This document shows, in pieces, positions 1 to 8,616 of a stretch of DNA of 64,000 nucleotides (position 1 is the first letter of the stretch; each line of letters begins with the position of its first letter). Location: contig NZ_JXAK01000002.1 in the NCBI RefSeq assembly GCF_000829455.1, positions 1-64,000 on the forward strand, given 5' to 3'. The translations under genes were made by a program, and so were the position numbers. Source of the stretch: Gordoniibacillus kamchatkensis. GTDB lineage: Bacteria; Bacillota; Bacilli; Paenibacillales; NBRC-103111. A model generated the notes under the pieces. That model saw nothing but the letters and a program-made list of their open reading frames with translations, did not search any database and was not told the DNA's origin.

Positions 1-22
1 ATCGTTGACGCTGTTCTCCCAT
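1..22 (-). CDS. Start of a gene leaving the window on the left (possibly a transposase)
   Basis: On the minus strand an ATG at 22-20 is preceded by AAAGGGAG (39-32) at a good distance of nine bases, and seven codons (M G E Q R Q R) run to the window edge without a stop. Just upstream, AGTGGACACTCC at 24-35 is repeated in inverted form at 75-86. An inverted pair in front of a short leader and an ORF beginning MGEQRQR is what the end of an IS3-like insertion sequence can look like, but only seven codons are visible, so the identity is a guess. Confidence 0.3.
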
Positions 23-23
23 A

Positions 24-86
24 AGTGGACACTCCCTTTGTTTCGTAGGATTATTATCTAATTCCCTTATCGGAGTGTCCACTTTT
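24..86. repeat. Inverted repeat AGTGGACACTCC, possible insertion-sequence end
   Basis: AGTGGACACTCC (24-35) and its exact reverse complement GGAGTGTCCACT (75-86) flank 39 bases of AT-rich sequence. The right copy is followed by TTTTTATT, so a rho-independent terminator on the plus strand is an alternative reading, although the loop is long. The position directly upstream of a possible minus-strand ORF favours an element end or an operator. Confidence 0.4.
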
Positions 87-370
87 TATTCTAACTGCAT
101 ATGTTCCTTTAAGGCTGCCAAGGAAAGCTGCCTTGCGACAGGTGCAATTGGGACGCGGACTCGCCAGCCAGCTGCTTTCCACTAAGCGAATCCGATGAAC
201 GGGAATCGCAAATAAGCTGCCTAACTGCCTCAAGGCGCTTTACAGGCGCCCTTATCTTATGTGCAACGCTAACTTTAACTGCACCACATCAGAACAGCCG
301 GTGGCCGTTTCATCTCACTTGCAACCTCGAGAAGCGGAACGGCGGGCGAACGCCCGTGCTATGTCCGCCC

Positions 371-435
371 TACGCTCACCATACCTCGCATCTACGCACG
401 CCATACCTCGCATCTACGCTCACCGTACCTCGCTC
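371..435. repeat. Three tandem 22-bp degenerate repeats
   Basis: Units TACGCTCACCATACCTCGCATC (371-392), a close variant at 393-414, and a third shorter unit at 415-435 follow one another; a fourth partial unit begins at 436. They lie just downstream of the solute-binding protein gene (minus strand, repaired stop at 475). The wider stretch 87-470 contains no convincing gene; short plus-strand ORFs there are antisense or repeat-driven. Confidence 0.6.
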
Positions 436-474
436 TACGCACGTCTTACTCATACCCTTCGCCCTACACCCGCC

Positions 475-1964
475 TTACTTCGCCTCGCCTTTGGCGGCGT
501 CTTTCTCCTTCTGCGCGTCCTGCTCCGTCTTCGCTTTCACGAGAGCGGCCTGGCTTTGCTCCTGGATCGCTTTGAGCGCCTCGTCGACCGACTTTTTCCC
601 GTCTGCCACCGCCTGAACTTCCTTGTTCACTATTTCGCTGAACTGAGGATAAACCCGCTCGGCAGCTTGTCCATCCCTTTGAGCATGGACAACGTGTTCG
701 GCTTCAGCGTGTAGAACGGCTCCAGATTGTGACCGTCCTTTTCTTTCATATAAGCTGTTCGTGCCAGCAGCTCAGTTGACGACTTGGACTGGATGCGCGC
801 CATTTCGTCGCTGTTGATGTATTTCACGACTTCCCACGCGGCACGGGTGTTGGACGCCGTGGCGCTGACCGCAAACAGGGCTATGGGCGAGATCGTGTTG
901 CTTACGCTCGGGTTGCCCGGGTCGACAGGCACGGTAACGATATCCCAATTGACGGGCTTCAAGTCCTTCAATCGTTCTTTCGCTTGAGCCAAGGTCTGGA
1001 TCAAGTAGGAGCGGTCGATCGTCATCGCCGCCTTGCCGGTAACGAACGGATTTTGTTTCAAATAATTATCGAACATGACCGGCTGTCCGGCTTTTTGCGG
1101 ATCCGATTTCGGCGCATACAACGCTCCCGATTTCAAAGCGTCTGCGGTCAACTGCAGCACCTGCTTCCAGCCGTCCGTCTGCAGCGTTACGGTCATAGTG
1201 CCGGGATCGACGGGGAGCAGTCCCTTGGTCGTGCCGATGGCGTTAAAGTACGGGAACGCCAGGTCTTTGTTGTACGAATAAGCGGCGAGGCCGTAAACGC
1301 GTTCGTCGTCCTTGCCGTCGGTCGGAAAACGCGCGGCGAGCCGCAGTACGTCTTCCCAGCTCATCTGGTTCGTCGGCAGCGGCACGCCGTACTGTTCGAA
1401 CAAATCTTTGTTATAGTAAAGGGCCGAGCTGGAGAAGGTCGGGGATAATGCATACATTTTCCCGTTGCCCATCTCTTTGATCAAGTCCACGACGGACGGA
1501 AGGATGCGGTCGATATCGAACTTGTCCTGCTTCATGACATCGTCGAGCGCATAAAGCCGGCCGTCCGCGGCTAGCTCTTCCACCTGAGCCGGATCGTTAA
1601 TGAGCAGCACGTCCGGCTTCTCCGTGTCGAGCAGCTTTTTGAACTCCTCCTTGTAGTCTTTGCCTGGGCCGTAAATGCCTTGGTTCGAGACGACTTCGAT
1701 GTCGATGTTCGGGAATTTCGCCAGAAACAAGTTGCCGTACTGCTGGAAAAAGTAGTTTTTGTCGAAGTACATCACTTTGACGGTAGCTTTCTCGTCTTTG
1801 CCCAGCTCTTTCAGCGCCGCGGCGGGCGGGGCCGCGGCCGGGTCTTTGCCGCCGGCGGGCTTGGCGCCGGAACAGCCGGCGAGCAGAGCGGGTAACAGCA
1901 TAGTGGCGGCGGCGGCCGCCGTGACAGGGCGGGCGCGCCATTTTCGAATGATAGGCATTGTCAT
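475..1964 (-). CDS. ABC transporter extracellular solute-binding lipoprotein (frameshifted near the C-terminus)
   Basis: This is a family 1 extracellular solute-binding protein, the lipid-anchored receptor of an ABC importer, probably for a sugar. A signal peptide with lipobox LLAGC puts the lipidated Cys near residue 31, followed by an Ala/Pro/Lys-rich linker. The start at 1964 has AAGGAGAGGAG upstream. As read, the frame stops at 630 after an unnatural tail. One base added near 661 (CTGCC to CTGCCC) restores LPERVYPQFSEIV and a normal charged C-terminus that ends at a TAA at 475-477. No permease lies next to it here; partners may lie left of the window. The substrate cannot be told from sequence. 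Confidence 0.85.
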
Positions 1965-2196
1965 TGGTTCTCCTCTCCTTTAATGGATATAGACGGAAGA
2001 AAAATTAGGCAGGTTGCATCTATATTACAAAAAAATGCGCCGGGCGGGGCGCCTTCCAACCTCCGGTCCGACTTGTCCCCCGACTAAGGGCTAGGTGCAA
2101 AAACCGCCGCGGGTCCGTTTTGGCGAAGCTCGCGATCGCCTAGAATGAAGACATGAGCAAGAGACATTGCAACAACGCGAAAGGCGGTGAGAACAA

Positions 2197-2517
2197 ATGA
2201 AATTGAATCGGCATAGCGGTCTGGCCATCATCCTGATTTTGTTCGGAGGGCTCATCCTGCTGAACAAGCTGAGCCTCATGTTCGGCTTCTACCACGGGAA
2301 TCTGCTGCACCACTTCATGGGCTGGCTGATCCCGATCGCGATGGTGGGCCTCGGGTGGTACGGCATTACGCGCGGCAGCAAAATCGCTTGGGTCATCACG
2401 ATCCTCGGTGCCATTATCCTGCTTGGCAAAATGTCCGGCCTGATCGTAATCGTGTTGGCTGCAGCCCTGATCGCGTTCGGCGTTTCGATGCTGAAGCGCA
2501 GCGCGAACCGGGTATGA
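2197..2517 (+). CDS. Small LiaI-like membrane protein
   Basis: A 106-residue hydrophobic protein with about four membrane segments (roughly residues 8-26, 40-58, 63-78 and 80-98) and a short basic C-terminus. It resembles the LiaI/LiaF transmembrane region (DUF5668-type) of cell-envelope stress modules. AAAGGCGGTGAG lies in front of the ATG. It heads a run of four genes in which PspA, PspC and a second PspA follow at short distances, so it may be the membrane anchor or sensor for the PspA proteins, as LiaI is for LiaH. That role is inferred from the context. Confidence 0.65.
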   Translation: MKLNRHSGLAIILILFGGLILLNKLSLMFGFYHGNLLHHFMGWLIPIAMVGLGWYGITRGSKIAWVITILGAIILLGKMSGLIVIVLAAALIAFGVSMLKRSANRV

Positions 2518-2560
2518 CTTACGAAATAAACACTCCGGTGTGAAAAGGTGGAATTCGAAG

Positions 2561-3235
2561 ATGAGCATTATGAAAAGGATCCGCGACATCACGGTCGCGA
2601 CGCTTAACGAGCACCTCGAATCTGCGGAAGATCCGGTTCGCCTGATCGACCAGTACCTCGCCGCGCGGCGCGAACAGCTGCAGCAGACGGAACGTCTGTA
2701 CCAGCAATGCGCCGGACACGCATCGGCGATGCGGCAGCAGTACTTGGTGGCGCTCGAGGTCAAGGAAAAGCGCGAGCAGCAAGCGATTGTAGCGCTCAAG
2801 GCGGGCGAAGAGGAAATGGCCCGGCTCGTGCTGCAAGAGAAGCTGCAGGCGGAAGAGAAGAGCGAGTCGTACAAGAAGCTGTACGAAGACGCGCAGCAGT
2901 CGGTGCTCGAGCTGAGCGAAGAGATGAAGCAAATGCGCGCCGACTACCAAGAAGTAGCCGACAAACGGAGCTACTACTTGGCCCGGATGGAAGCGGCGCG
3001 GCTGCAGCAGCGCATGAACGAGCGCTTGGGCGGCTTCGGAGCAGGTTACGGTGCGCCGCGGGCGTTTGGCCGGCTCGAGGACCGCGTCAGCGAAATGGAG
3101 CTGCAAGCGCGCACGCTCCGCGACGTGCGCCGCATGGGCGGCGGAGCGTACGGCGGCGGCTACTCGCCGGCGAACCCGGCGGTCGACGCCGAGCTGGCGG
3201 CGCTGCGCAAAAAGCTGGAACGGGAAGGTGGTTAA
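2561..3235 (+). CDS. PspA/IM30 family envelope-stress protein
   Basis: PspA/IM30 (LiaH-like) proteins are long alpha-helical coiled coils that polymerise on the inner face of the membrane and protect it under stress. The opening MSIMKRIRDITVATLNEHLE is the family's amphipathic membrane-binding helix, followed by the LIDQYLAARREQL region and a long charged coiled coil to about residue 165. A Gly/Tyr/Ala-rich stretch (about 165-205) is unusual, and a short helix ends the protein. The start at 2561 is chosen because AAAGGTGG sits ten bases upstream; an upstream in-frame GTG at 2540 has no ribosome site. Three bases separate it from pspC. Confidence 0.88.
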   Translation: MSIMKRIRDITVATLNEHLESAEDPVRLIDQYLAARREQLQQTERLYQQCAGHASAMRQQYLVALEVKEKREQQAIVALKAGEEEMARLVLQEKLQAEEKSESYKKLYEDAQQSVLELSEEMKQMRADYQEVADKRSYYLARMEAARLQQRMNERLGGFGAGYGAPRAFGRLEDRVSEMELQARTLRDVRRMGGGAYGGGYSPANPAVDAELAALRKKLEREGG

Positions 3236-3238
3236 CCG

Positions 3239-3715
3239 ATGAGCAAGCTATACCGCTCAAGACGAGATAAAAAAGTAACCGGACTTTGCGGCGGTCTCGC
3301 CGAGCTGCTTAATGTCGATGCAACGCTGCTGCGTTTGCTGGTCGTGATTGCAACGTTCTTTAGCGGAGGCACGGTGATCTTCATCTACGTCATCGCCAGC
3401 CTCGTGATCCCGAAGGAGCCGGGCTTCGATCAGCCGCCTGGCGGACCGTTCGGCGCGTACGGCACCGGCGGCTTCGGCCAGAGCTACGGCCATACGCAAA
3501 ACTATGGCCACCACTTTAATCACGGGCAAGGCGGCGCTTATAACGGCGGCAATAGTTACAATGCCGGCTACACGGCCGGCGCGCAAGCGGAAGACAAGAA
3601 AAGCCATATCGACGAAGTGATGAAAGACATCGAGCGCAAAGCGATGCAGCGCGAAATCGAGGAACTGAAGGCAAAAATCACCGACTTTGAGAAAAAACAA
3701 AAGGGAGATGTGTAA
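3239..3715 (+). CDS. PspC domain membrane protein
   Basis: The first 60 residues are a PspC domain: [19 protein letters not shown], then a membrane segment (about 30-55) ending in IPKE. PspC proteins sense envelope stress or pass the signal to PspA. The middle (about 62-118) is rich in Gly, Asn, Tyr, His and Gln and probably disordered. The C-terminus (about 120-158) is a charged helix that could form a coiled coil with the flanking PspA proteins. Its stop is one base from the next pspA start, so the genes are almost certainly co-translated. Confidence 0.85.
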   Translation: MSKLYRSRRDKKVTGLCGGLAELLNVDATLLRLLVVIATFFSGGTVIFIYVIASLVIPKEPGFDQPPGGPFGAYGTGGFGQSYGHTQNYGHHFNHGQGGAYNGGNSYNAGYTAGAQAEDKKSHIDEVMKDIERKAMQREIEELKAKITDFEKKQKGDV

Positions 3716-3716
3716 A

Positions 3717-4415
3717 ATGGGAGTATTTTCGAGAATTAAGGATATGACGAAGGCATCGATTCACGAGATTTTGGATAAAGTGGAAGACCCGGTCGTCATG
3801 CTGAACCAGTACATCCGCGACATGGAAGAGGAAATCGCCCAAGCCGAAGTGACGGTAGCCCGCCAAATGGCGACGGAGCGCCAGCTGAAGCAGCGTCTGG
3901 ACGAAGCGGTGCGTATTGCCGCGGACCGCGAGGCGAAAGCTGCGGCCGCTCTGAAGAACGGCCAGGAAGCGGTAGCCCGCCAAGCGCTGGAAGAGAAGCT
4001 GTACTACGAAGAGAAAACGGCCGAGTACACCGACATGCACGCTCAAGCTCAGCAACAAGCGCAAGAATTGATGCAACAGCTGCACGAGATGAAAGACGAG
4101 TTTTACAAGCTCCGCAACAAGCGCAGCGAGCTGTCTAACCGAGCCCAGCTGGCGAAGGCGAAGAAGCAGATGGCGCAAGTTACGGCCAGCAACGTCATCG
4201 AGAGCGGCAACGCAGCGCGCGGCTTCCACCGCATGGAAGAGAAAATCGTGCAGCTGGAAGTCGAAGCCGAAATCGCCCGCAAGCCTTATGTGCCTGCCGG
4301 CGGCATCAGCGGCGTGTCCGCCTACGATGCGGCGAACGCGGCGAAGCAAGCGAAGATCGACGAGCAGCTGGAGCTGCTGAAGAGCAAGCTTGGCGGCCAA
4401 AGCAACGCTCAATAA
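3717..4415 (+). CDS. Second PspA/IM30 family protein
   Basis: A second PspA/IM30 paralogue of 232 residues, starting [20 protein letters not shown] and continuing with [20 protein letters not shown], the standard family opening. A continuous coiled coil follows, and the last helix is [10 protein letters not shown]. Unlike the first PspA it lacks a Gly/Tyr-rich insert. The ATG at 3717 follows AGGGAG by a normal distance; the longer open frame upstream is overlap with pspC. A strong terminator follows at once. Two PspA proteins flanking a PspC suggest mixed polymers or a division of labour. Confidence 0.88.
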   Translation: MGVFSRIKDMTKASIHEILDKVEDPVVMLNQYIRDMEEEIAQAEVTVARQMATERQLKQRLDEAVRIAADREAKAAAALKNGQEAVARQALEEKLYYEEKTAEYTDMHAQAQQQAQELMQQLHEMKDEFYKLRNKRSELSNRAQLAKAKKQMAQVTASNVIESGNAARGFHRMEEKIVQLEVEAEIARKPYVPAGGISGVSAYDAANAAKQAKIDEQLELLKSKLGGQSNAQ

Positions 4416-4464
4416 CGGTATGTAAAAAAGGAAAGGCGCCCGCATTCGTGCGAGGCGCCTTTCC
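4402..4464. repeat. Copy A of a 63-bp direct repeat (3' end of pspA plus terminator stem)
   Basis: This copy covers the last codons of the second pspA, its stop and the terminator stem. A second copy at 8543-8605 matches at about 57 of 63 positions in the same orientation but has no pspA in front of it. The interval between the copies holds AT-richer genes of mixed function, as if that segment had been inserted next to a duplicated pspA tail. Confidence 0.8.
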
Positions 4465-4470
4465 TTTTTT
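4430..4470 (+). terminator. Rho-independent terminator of the psp operon
   Basis: GGAAAGGCGCC (4430-4440) pairs with GGCGCCTTTCC (4454-4464) and is followed by TTTTTT (4465-4470), directly after the second pspA. Confidence 0.9.
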
Positions 4471-4624
4471 GCATCAGACTGATTGGCGGTGATCGTACTC
4501 TCGTTCCAGGTTATGTTCGTTCAACATCCTTGGGTGCGATTTTCATGTGATCTGTAATGATAAGTTAATAATTGCCCTTTCATTTAATTGGAGAAAATAA
4601 TATATCAAACGGGGTTTCACGGTA

Positions 4625-5089
4625 CTACATTTGCTGTTTAATGGCTTTAATCGTTGCAAAATGCATGCCTTCGTGATACAAACAAAAACTAAGGCATTCC
4701 TTAACTGTCGATAATTCAAGACCAGTTGAAGTGACGAATTGTTTCTCGAGCTCTTCTTCTAGCCGGTGCTTCAAGCTTTGCTCAATTCGATCAATTTGAT
4801 TGGATAGCAAAAGAATAATTTCATCTAAGCCAGGTACTTGCATTCCCCAGTTTTCCGGCTTTGTCCCAGTAGCAAACAACTCTGCAAAATGGTTCGGCAA
4901 CTCCATCTTTTCATTCGTTAGTGCAAAAGAGAACTTCTCATGTATAAGGAGAATGTGCCCAAGGTTCCATAGAACATTGTTGTTGAATCCTCGAGGTACA
5001 ATGCATGTTTTCTCCTCGCTCATCCCTGTAACCTGTAAGATCGTATTGCCCCGAACAAATCTTAGTTGTTTAAAAAGGTAGTTGCCCAT
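4625..5089 (-). CDS. DinB family protein
   Basis: A 154-residue DinB/YfiT-like four-helix protein of the DinB_2 type. Visible features are NLGHIL near residue 42, and YHEGMHFATIKAIKQQM at the C-terminus, which supply the histidines expected of the family's metal site. Family members include bacillithiol/mycothiol-dependent transferases and proteins of unknown activity, so no reaction can be named. The start is supported by AAAGGAGAGG upstream. Base composition is clearly lower in G+C than the psp operon. Its neighbour is a tautomerase on the same strand, 160 bases upstream. Confidence 0.8.
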   Translation of the reverse strand: MGNYLFKQLRFVRGNTILQVTGMSEEKTCIVPRGFNNNVLWNLGHILLIHEKFSFALTNEKMELPNHFAELFATGTKPENWGMQVPGLDEIILLLSNQIDRIEQSLKHRLEEELEKQFVTSTGLELSTVKECLSFCLYHEGMHFATIKAIKQQM

Positions 5090-5249
5090 AACTTGTCCTC
5101 TCCTTTGGAAAAGCGGTTAAGCAAATACATGTGTTGATTACCTGCCTAAGTGTATCCATGATTAATTTTGAGACATACATACAAGAATGCGACCATCAAA
5201 CCAACTGGAAGCGATAGCCATGAAATCGTCTCCTTTGTTTTGAATCGCC

Positions 5250-5639
5250 TCATAACTTACCTGTTAGAAATTGGGCCTCACCCCGTCCAAAACTCCAATC
5301 AGAATCGGAATTTTCAACGATAGATACCATTAAATCGCTTGGTGCGATACCACACTCAGCTTCCAGCCGTTCGGAGAGTAAGGAATAGAATTCTTGTTTG
5401 TTCTCTTTTGGTCGGGCTTTGCTTACAATGGATAAAACAACTAAATTATTAGTACGGTGAAGTCCTAACCCCGTATCTTCAATAATCATATGTTCTGCTG
5501 GGTGTTCATGAACAATTTGGTAACGGTCACGCTCGGGAACGCCGAAAACCTCTACGATAACAGTATGAACAACGTCTAAAAGCTTTTTTAGACTTGCTTT
5601 ATCTCGCCCTTGTATAAGGTCAAAACGGAGTAACGGCAT
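5250..5639 (-). CDS. Tautomerase family protein (4-oxalocrotonate tautomerase-like)
   Basis: The start at 5639 gives [13 protein letters not shown]. Tautomerases use the N-terminal proline, exposed after Met removal, as catalytic base, which decides this start over an in-frame ATG at 5675; AAGGAGAA also lies directly in front. At 129 residues it is about twice a 4-OT subunit and resembles the fused two-unit (MSAD/cis-CaaD or YrdN-like) tautomerases. The conserved N-terminal beta strand and the helix [17 protein letters not shown] are visible. The substrate is unknown. It lies between DinB and the nitronate monooxygenase, all on the minus strand. Confidence 0.85.
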   Translation of the reverse strand: MPLLRFDLIQGRDKASLKKLLDVVHTVIVEVFGVPERDRYQIVHEHPAEHMIIEDTGLGLHRTNNLVVLSIVSKARPKENKQEFYSLLSERLEAECGIAPSDLMVSIVENSDSDWSFGRGEAQFLTGKL

Positions 5640-5781
5640 AAATTTATTCTCCTTCATTGTTGAATGATACTGCATTACGCTACGAATTTATCATACCCGG
5701 CTCTCGGTTTGCTTCGTTGCGCTAGGGGGTGAAACGGTCGCGCTATTTCCGAATCCTCATTGGTTGAAACGAGTGCTCGTA

Positions 5782-6870
5782 TCAGAACCGTTCCCCTGAA
5801 TAGAGGAAATTCTTTTTAACAAGTGCTTCTGCCTGCTCCATGGTTTGTTTGACGATTTCAGCTGCAGATTGGTCGTTGGCTAACCTAAGACCCTGGCCCG
5901 CCCAAAGCGACATATACTCAGGGTCATTCGCTTTTGCAGCTGCCTGTCGAATGTCTCGCGTCAATGCGTTTTGTATGGGGTAGGCAGGGATTGTTCCGGG
6001 ATACTGATGCATGTCGCTCATAAATTTTGTTCGAATTCCTCTTGCCGCTTTTCCCGAGTATGCACGGGTAATTTCAGTGGAATCCTCATTTGATGAAAGG
6101 ATCTTCTGTTTGTATGTTTCATGGGCACCGCTCTCCGAACACGCCAGAAAAGCAGTGCCCATCTGTACAGCTTCAGCCCCTAATGCCAGGCTTGCCACAA
6201 GTCCTCTTCCATCCATGATGCCCCCCGATGCGATGACCGGAATCGACACATGATCTACAATCTGTGGAACAAGAGCCATGGTGCCAATCAGAGATTCGGA
6301 AACATTTTTCAAGAATGTGCCTCGATGACCTCCTGCTTCACATCCCTGAGCCACAATTGCGTTTACACCGGCTATATCCAATTGTTTAGCTTCATCGACT
6401 GTTGTTGCAGTCCCTATTACGACTGTACCGCGTTGCTTCATAGCTTGGATCACGTCTTGCGGTGGTATACCAAAAGTGAAGCTAAATACCGGGATGTTCT
6501 CTTCAAGCAATATTTGCACTTGCTCCTCAAAAGATTCCGAAAATTTCAGAGTCGATGGATTTTGAGCAACTCCAAGTTTGACGCGGTATTTATTGAGATA
6601 ATCCGTCATTTGAACGACTGCTTCTTCCGATTCTTCCGGTTGCTCAGGCACAAATAAGTTAACGCCGAAAGGCTTGTTTGTCAGTTCTCTGATTTTTTTG
6701 ATCGCGCCGCGGAGTTGTTCCGGCGTTAAGTAACCGGCTCCCAGATTGCCTAAGCCTTCGGCATTTGAAACTGCTGCTACTAGGTCAGGCGTTGTAGGGC
6801 CACCTGCCATCGGCGCTTGGAATATTGGGTATCGAATGTTTAGCGTACGTGTTAACTCAGTTTCAAACAC
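5782..6870 (-). CDS. Nitronate monooxygenase (2-nitropropane dioxygenase family)
   Basis: FMN-dependent TIM-barrel enzyme that oxidises alkyl nitronates such as propionate 3-nitronate. Recognisable elements are RYPIFQAPMAGG at the N-terminus, VAQGCEAGGHRGTF (the catalytic His region, near residue 175-188), and SGGIMDGRGL followed by GAEAVQMGTAFL (phosphate binding). The start is GTG with AGGAGGCG about eight bases upstream. It is transcribed away from a LysR gene across a 218-bp AT-rich gap, the usual arrangement in which the LysR protein controls its divergent neighbour. The residue pattern does not exclude a fatty-acid-related paralogue of the family. Confidence 0.88.
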   Translation of the reverse strand: MFETELTRTLNIRYPIFQAPMAGGPTTPDLVAAVSNAEGLGNLGAGYLTPEQLRGAIKKIRELTNKPFGVNLFVPEQPEESEEAVVQMTDYLNKYRVKLGVAQNPSTLKFSESFEEQVQILLEENIPVFSFTFGIPPQDVIQAMKQRGTVVIGTATTVDEAKQLDIAGVNAIVAQGCEAGGHRGTFLKNVSESLIGTMALVPQIVDHVSIPVIASGGIMDGRGLVASLALGAEAVQMGTAFLACSESGAHETYKQKILSSNEDSTEITRAYSGKAARGIRTKFMSDMHQYPGTIPAYPIQNALTRDIRQAAAKANDPEYMSLWAGQGLRLANDQSAAEIVKQTMEQAEALVKKNFLYSGERF

Positions 6871-7088
6871 TGATGAACGCCTCCTGTTAATGGGTTTTGA
6901 TTAATGAGAATCCTTTTTTATGTGAGCGCTAACGATATAACCTAATCCTTGGAAAGATGGATTTGCCGCTGATGAATAAGGCTTACCCCTTTCAAGATTC
7001 ATTGTAACCCCCCCGATGATATTGTGTAAAATGAACATAAACGATAAATAACATTAAAAAAAATGATACTGCATATGGAGGAACACTG
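6871..7088. promoter_or_regulatory. Divergent control region between nitronate monooxygenase and LysR regulator
   Basis: This 218-bp, very AT-rich gap separates two outward-facing genes. LysR proteins typically bind here at a dyad of the T-N11-A type. I see AT-rich candidates near 7030-7070 but no single site stands out, so only the region is annotated. Confidence 0.5.
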
Positions 7089-7958
7089 GTGGACATTCGA
7101 GACATGCAGATTTTTCTTGCAGTTGCAAAAGAGGGGAGCATCACCAGAGCCGCCGAGAAACTAGAATACGTTCAGTCGAGTATAAGTATCCGCATCCAGC
7201 AACTTGAAAATGAACTGAAAACAGAACTATTCCATCGAGGTAGACAAGGGGTTAGGCTCACAACATCCGGTGAAGCGCTTAAGTCATATGCAGAAAAAAT
7301 TATCCATCTTACCCAGGAGGCAGAACGAGTCGTATCCGATAACTCAATCCCGCGCGGGCCTCTTCGAATCGGGTCGCTTGAAACCACGGCAGCGATTCGT
7401 CTGCCATTTATTCTCGCCGAATACCATAAGTCCTATCCAGAGGTTGACTTGACACTAAAAACGGGAACGACAGAAGAACTCATCCATTCCATTTTAAAGT
7501 ATGAATTGGATGGGGCTTTTGTAGCTGCTCCAGTTGAACATGCAGAGCTCGATATTACAGAAGTCGGAATTGAAGAACTCGTGTTCATATCGGGAGGGCA
7601 ACTCAGCTCCATCGATAGGCCGGAAGATAAACTGCGTAATCTGACTTTACTGGTCTTTCGCGCAGGTTGTTCTTACCGCCGAAAACTTGAGGATTGGTTG
7701 CATCTGGAGGGGATTATTCCCGCTAAGATCATGGAATTGGGGACATTGGAGGGAATCCTGGGATGTGTTCACGCCGGTCTGGGGGTATCCCTATTACCTC
7801 GCTCGGTGGTCGAGAGGGCCACGGTTCAATATAATGTGCACTATCATGAAATCTCCGGAAATTTCCTTAGAACACCGACTCTATTCATACGTCGTAAAGA
7901 TACTTTGAAAACAGCAGCTGTGTCCGAATTTATACGGGTTTCAAGAGAGAGGTTCTGA
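7089..7958 (+). CDS. LysR family transcriptional regulator
   Basis: 289 residues, the normal LysR length. The N-terminal winged helix-turn-helix is seen in DMQIFLAVAKEGSITRAAEK and SSISIRIQQLENEL. A linker helix leads to a periplasmic-binding-like effector domain (about 90-289). Start is GTG with GGAGG at 7077-7081. It faces away from the nitronate monooxygenase gene and is likely its regulator. Codon use is as AT-rich as its neighbours in this stretch. The effector is unknown. Confidence 0.9.
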   Translation: MDIRDMQIFLAVAKEGSITRAAEKLEYVQSSISIRIQQLENELKTELFHRGRQGVRLTTSGEALKSYAEKIIHLTQEAERVVSDNSIPRGPLRIGSLETTAAIRLPFILAEYHKSYPEVDLTLKTGTTEELIHSILKYELDGAFVAAPVEHAELDITEVGIEELVFISGGQLSSIDRPEDKLRNLTLLVFRAGCSYRRKLEDWLHLEGIIPAKIMELGTLEGILGCVHAGLGVSLLPRSVVERATVQYNVHYHEISGNFLRTPTLFIRRKDTLKTAAVSEFIRVSRERF

Positions 7959-8109
7959 CTCTTATGCCCCTTATGACGCAATTCTGATGAAATAGCCCGA
8001 AAACGTCCATTCGCACCGAATTAAATACTATCCTTTATGATTTGGATTGGATAAAATAAAAGTATTTTCTAAGCGGGAAATATACGCTGCTCAACTGGAG
8101 GAATGTTTT

Positions 8110-8496
8110 GTGTGGAAAGAGTTTAAAGCTTTTGCTATGAAAGGGAACGTACTGGACCTGGCGATTGGGGTCATTATCGGCGGCGCTTTCGGTAAAATTG
8201 TAACATCGCTCGTCAACGACGTGCTTATGCCTCTGCTAGGCCTCCTGCTTGGCGGGTTGAACCTGTCCGGACTTAAATTCCAGTTTGGAACGGCTGTTCT
8301 TAAATATGGGGAGTTCCTGCAGTCGGTACTCGACTTCTTCATCGTCGCATTCTCAATCTTCCTGTTCATTAAAGCTTTAAGTAAATTAAAGCGAAAAGAA
8401 GTGGACAAGCCTGCCGCCCCACCGAAACCGTCCAATGAAGAAACGTTGCTTGCGGAAATTCGCGATTTGCTGAAACAGCAACAAGGTTCAAGATAA
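8110..8496 (+). CDS. mscL: Large-conductance mechanosensitive channel MscL
   Basis: MscL opens under membrane tension to release solutes during osmotic downshock. The protein has the family layout: [20 protein letters not shown] (N-terminal helix and TM1 start), the Gly/Ala-rich TM1, a periplasmic loop, TM2 ([17 protein letters not shown]) and a cytoplasmic helix ([11 protein letters not shown]). The start is GTG at 8110, placed eight bases after GGAGG (8097-8101), giving 128 residues, the usual size. A longer open frame from 8047 adds an untypical N-terminus and is rejected. It lies just inside the second copy of the 63-bp repeat. Confidence 0.93.
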   Translation: MWKEFKAFAMKGNVLDLAIGVIIGGAFGKIVTSLVNDVLMPLLGLLLGGLNLSGLKFQFGTAVLKYGEFLQSVLDFFIVAFSIFLFIKALSKLKRKEVDKPAAPPKPSNEETLLAEIRDLLKQQQGSR

Positions 8497-8542
8497 CGAA
8501 GAAGAGAACGTCCCGCCACGATAGAGGGGGCATTCTATCAGA

Positions 8543-8605
8543 GCGACGCTCAATATTGGTATGTAAAAAGGGAAGGGCGCCCGCATTCGTGCGAGGCGCC
8601 TTTGC
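8543..8605. repeat. Copy B of the 63-bp direct repeat
   Basis: Same orientation as 4402-4464 with about six mismatches. It keeps the terminator stem GGCGCC/GGCGCC and can serve as terminator for mscL, but the T run is weaker (TTTGCCTTTAA). The remnant AGCGACGCTCAA corresponds to the last codons of pspA, so it was probably derived from a pspA 3' end rather than being mscL's own. Confidence 0.8.
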
Positions 8606-8616
8606 CTTTAAGACCG

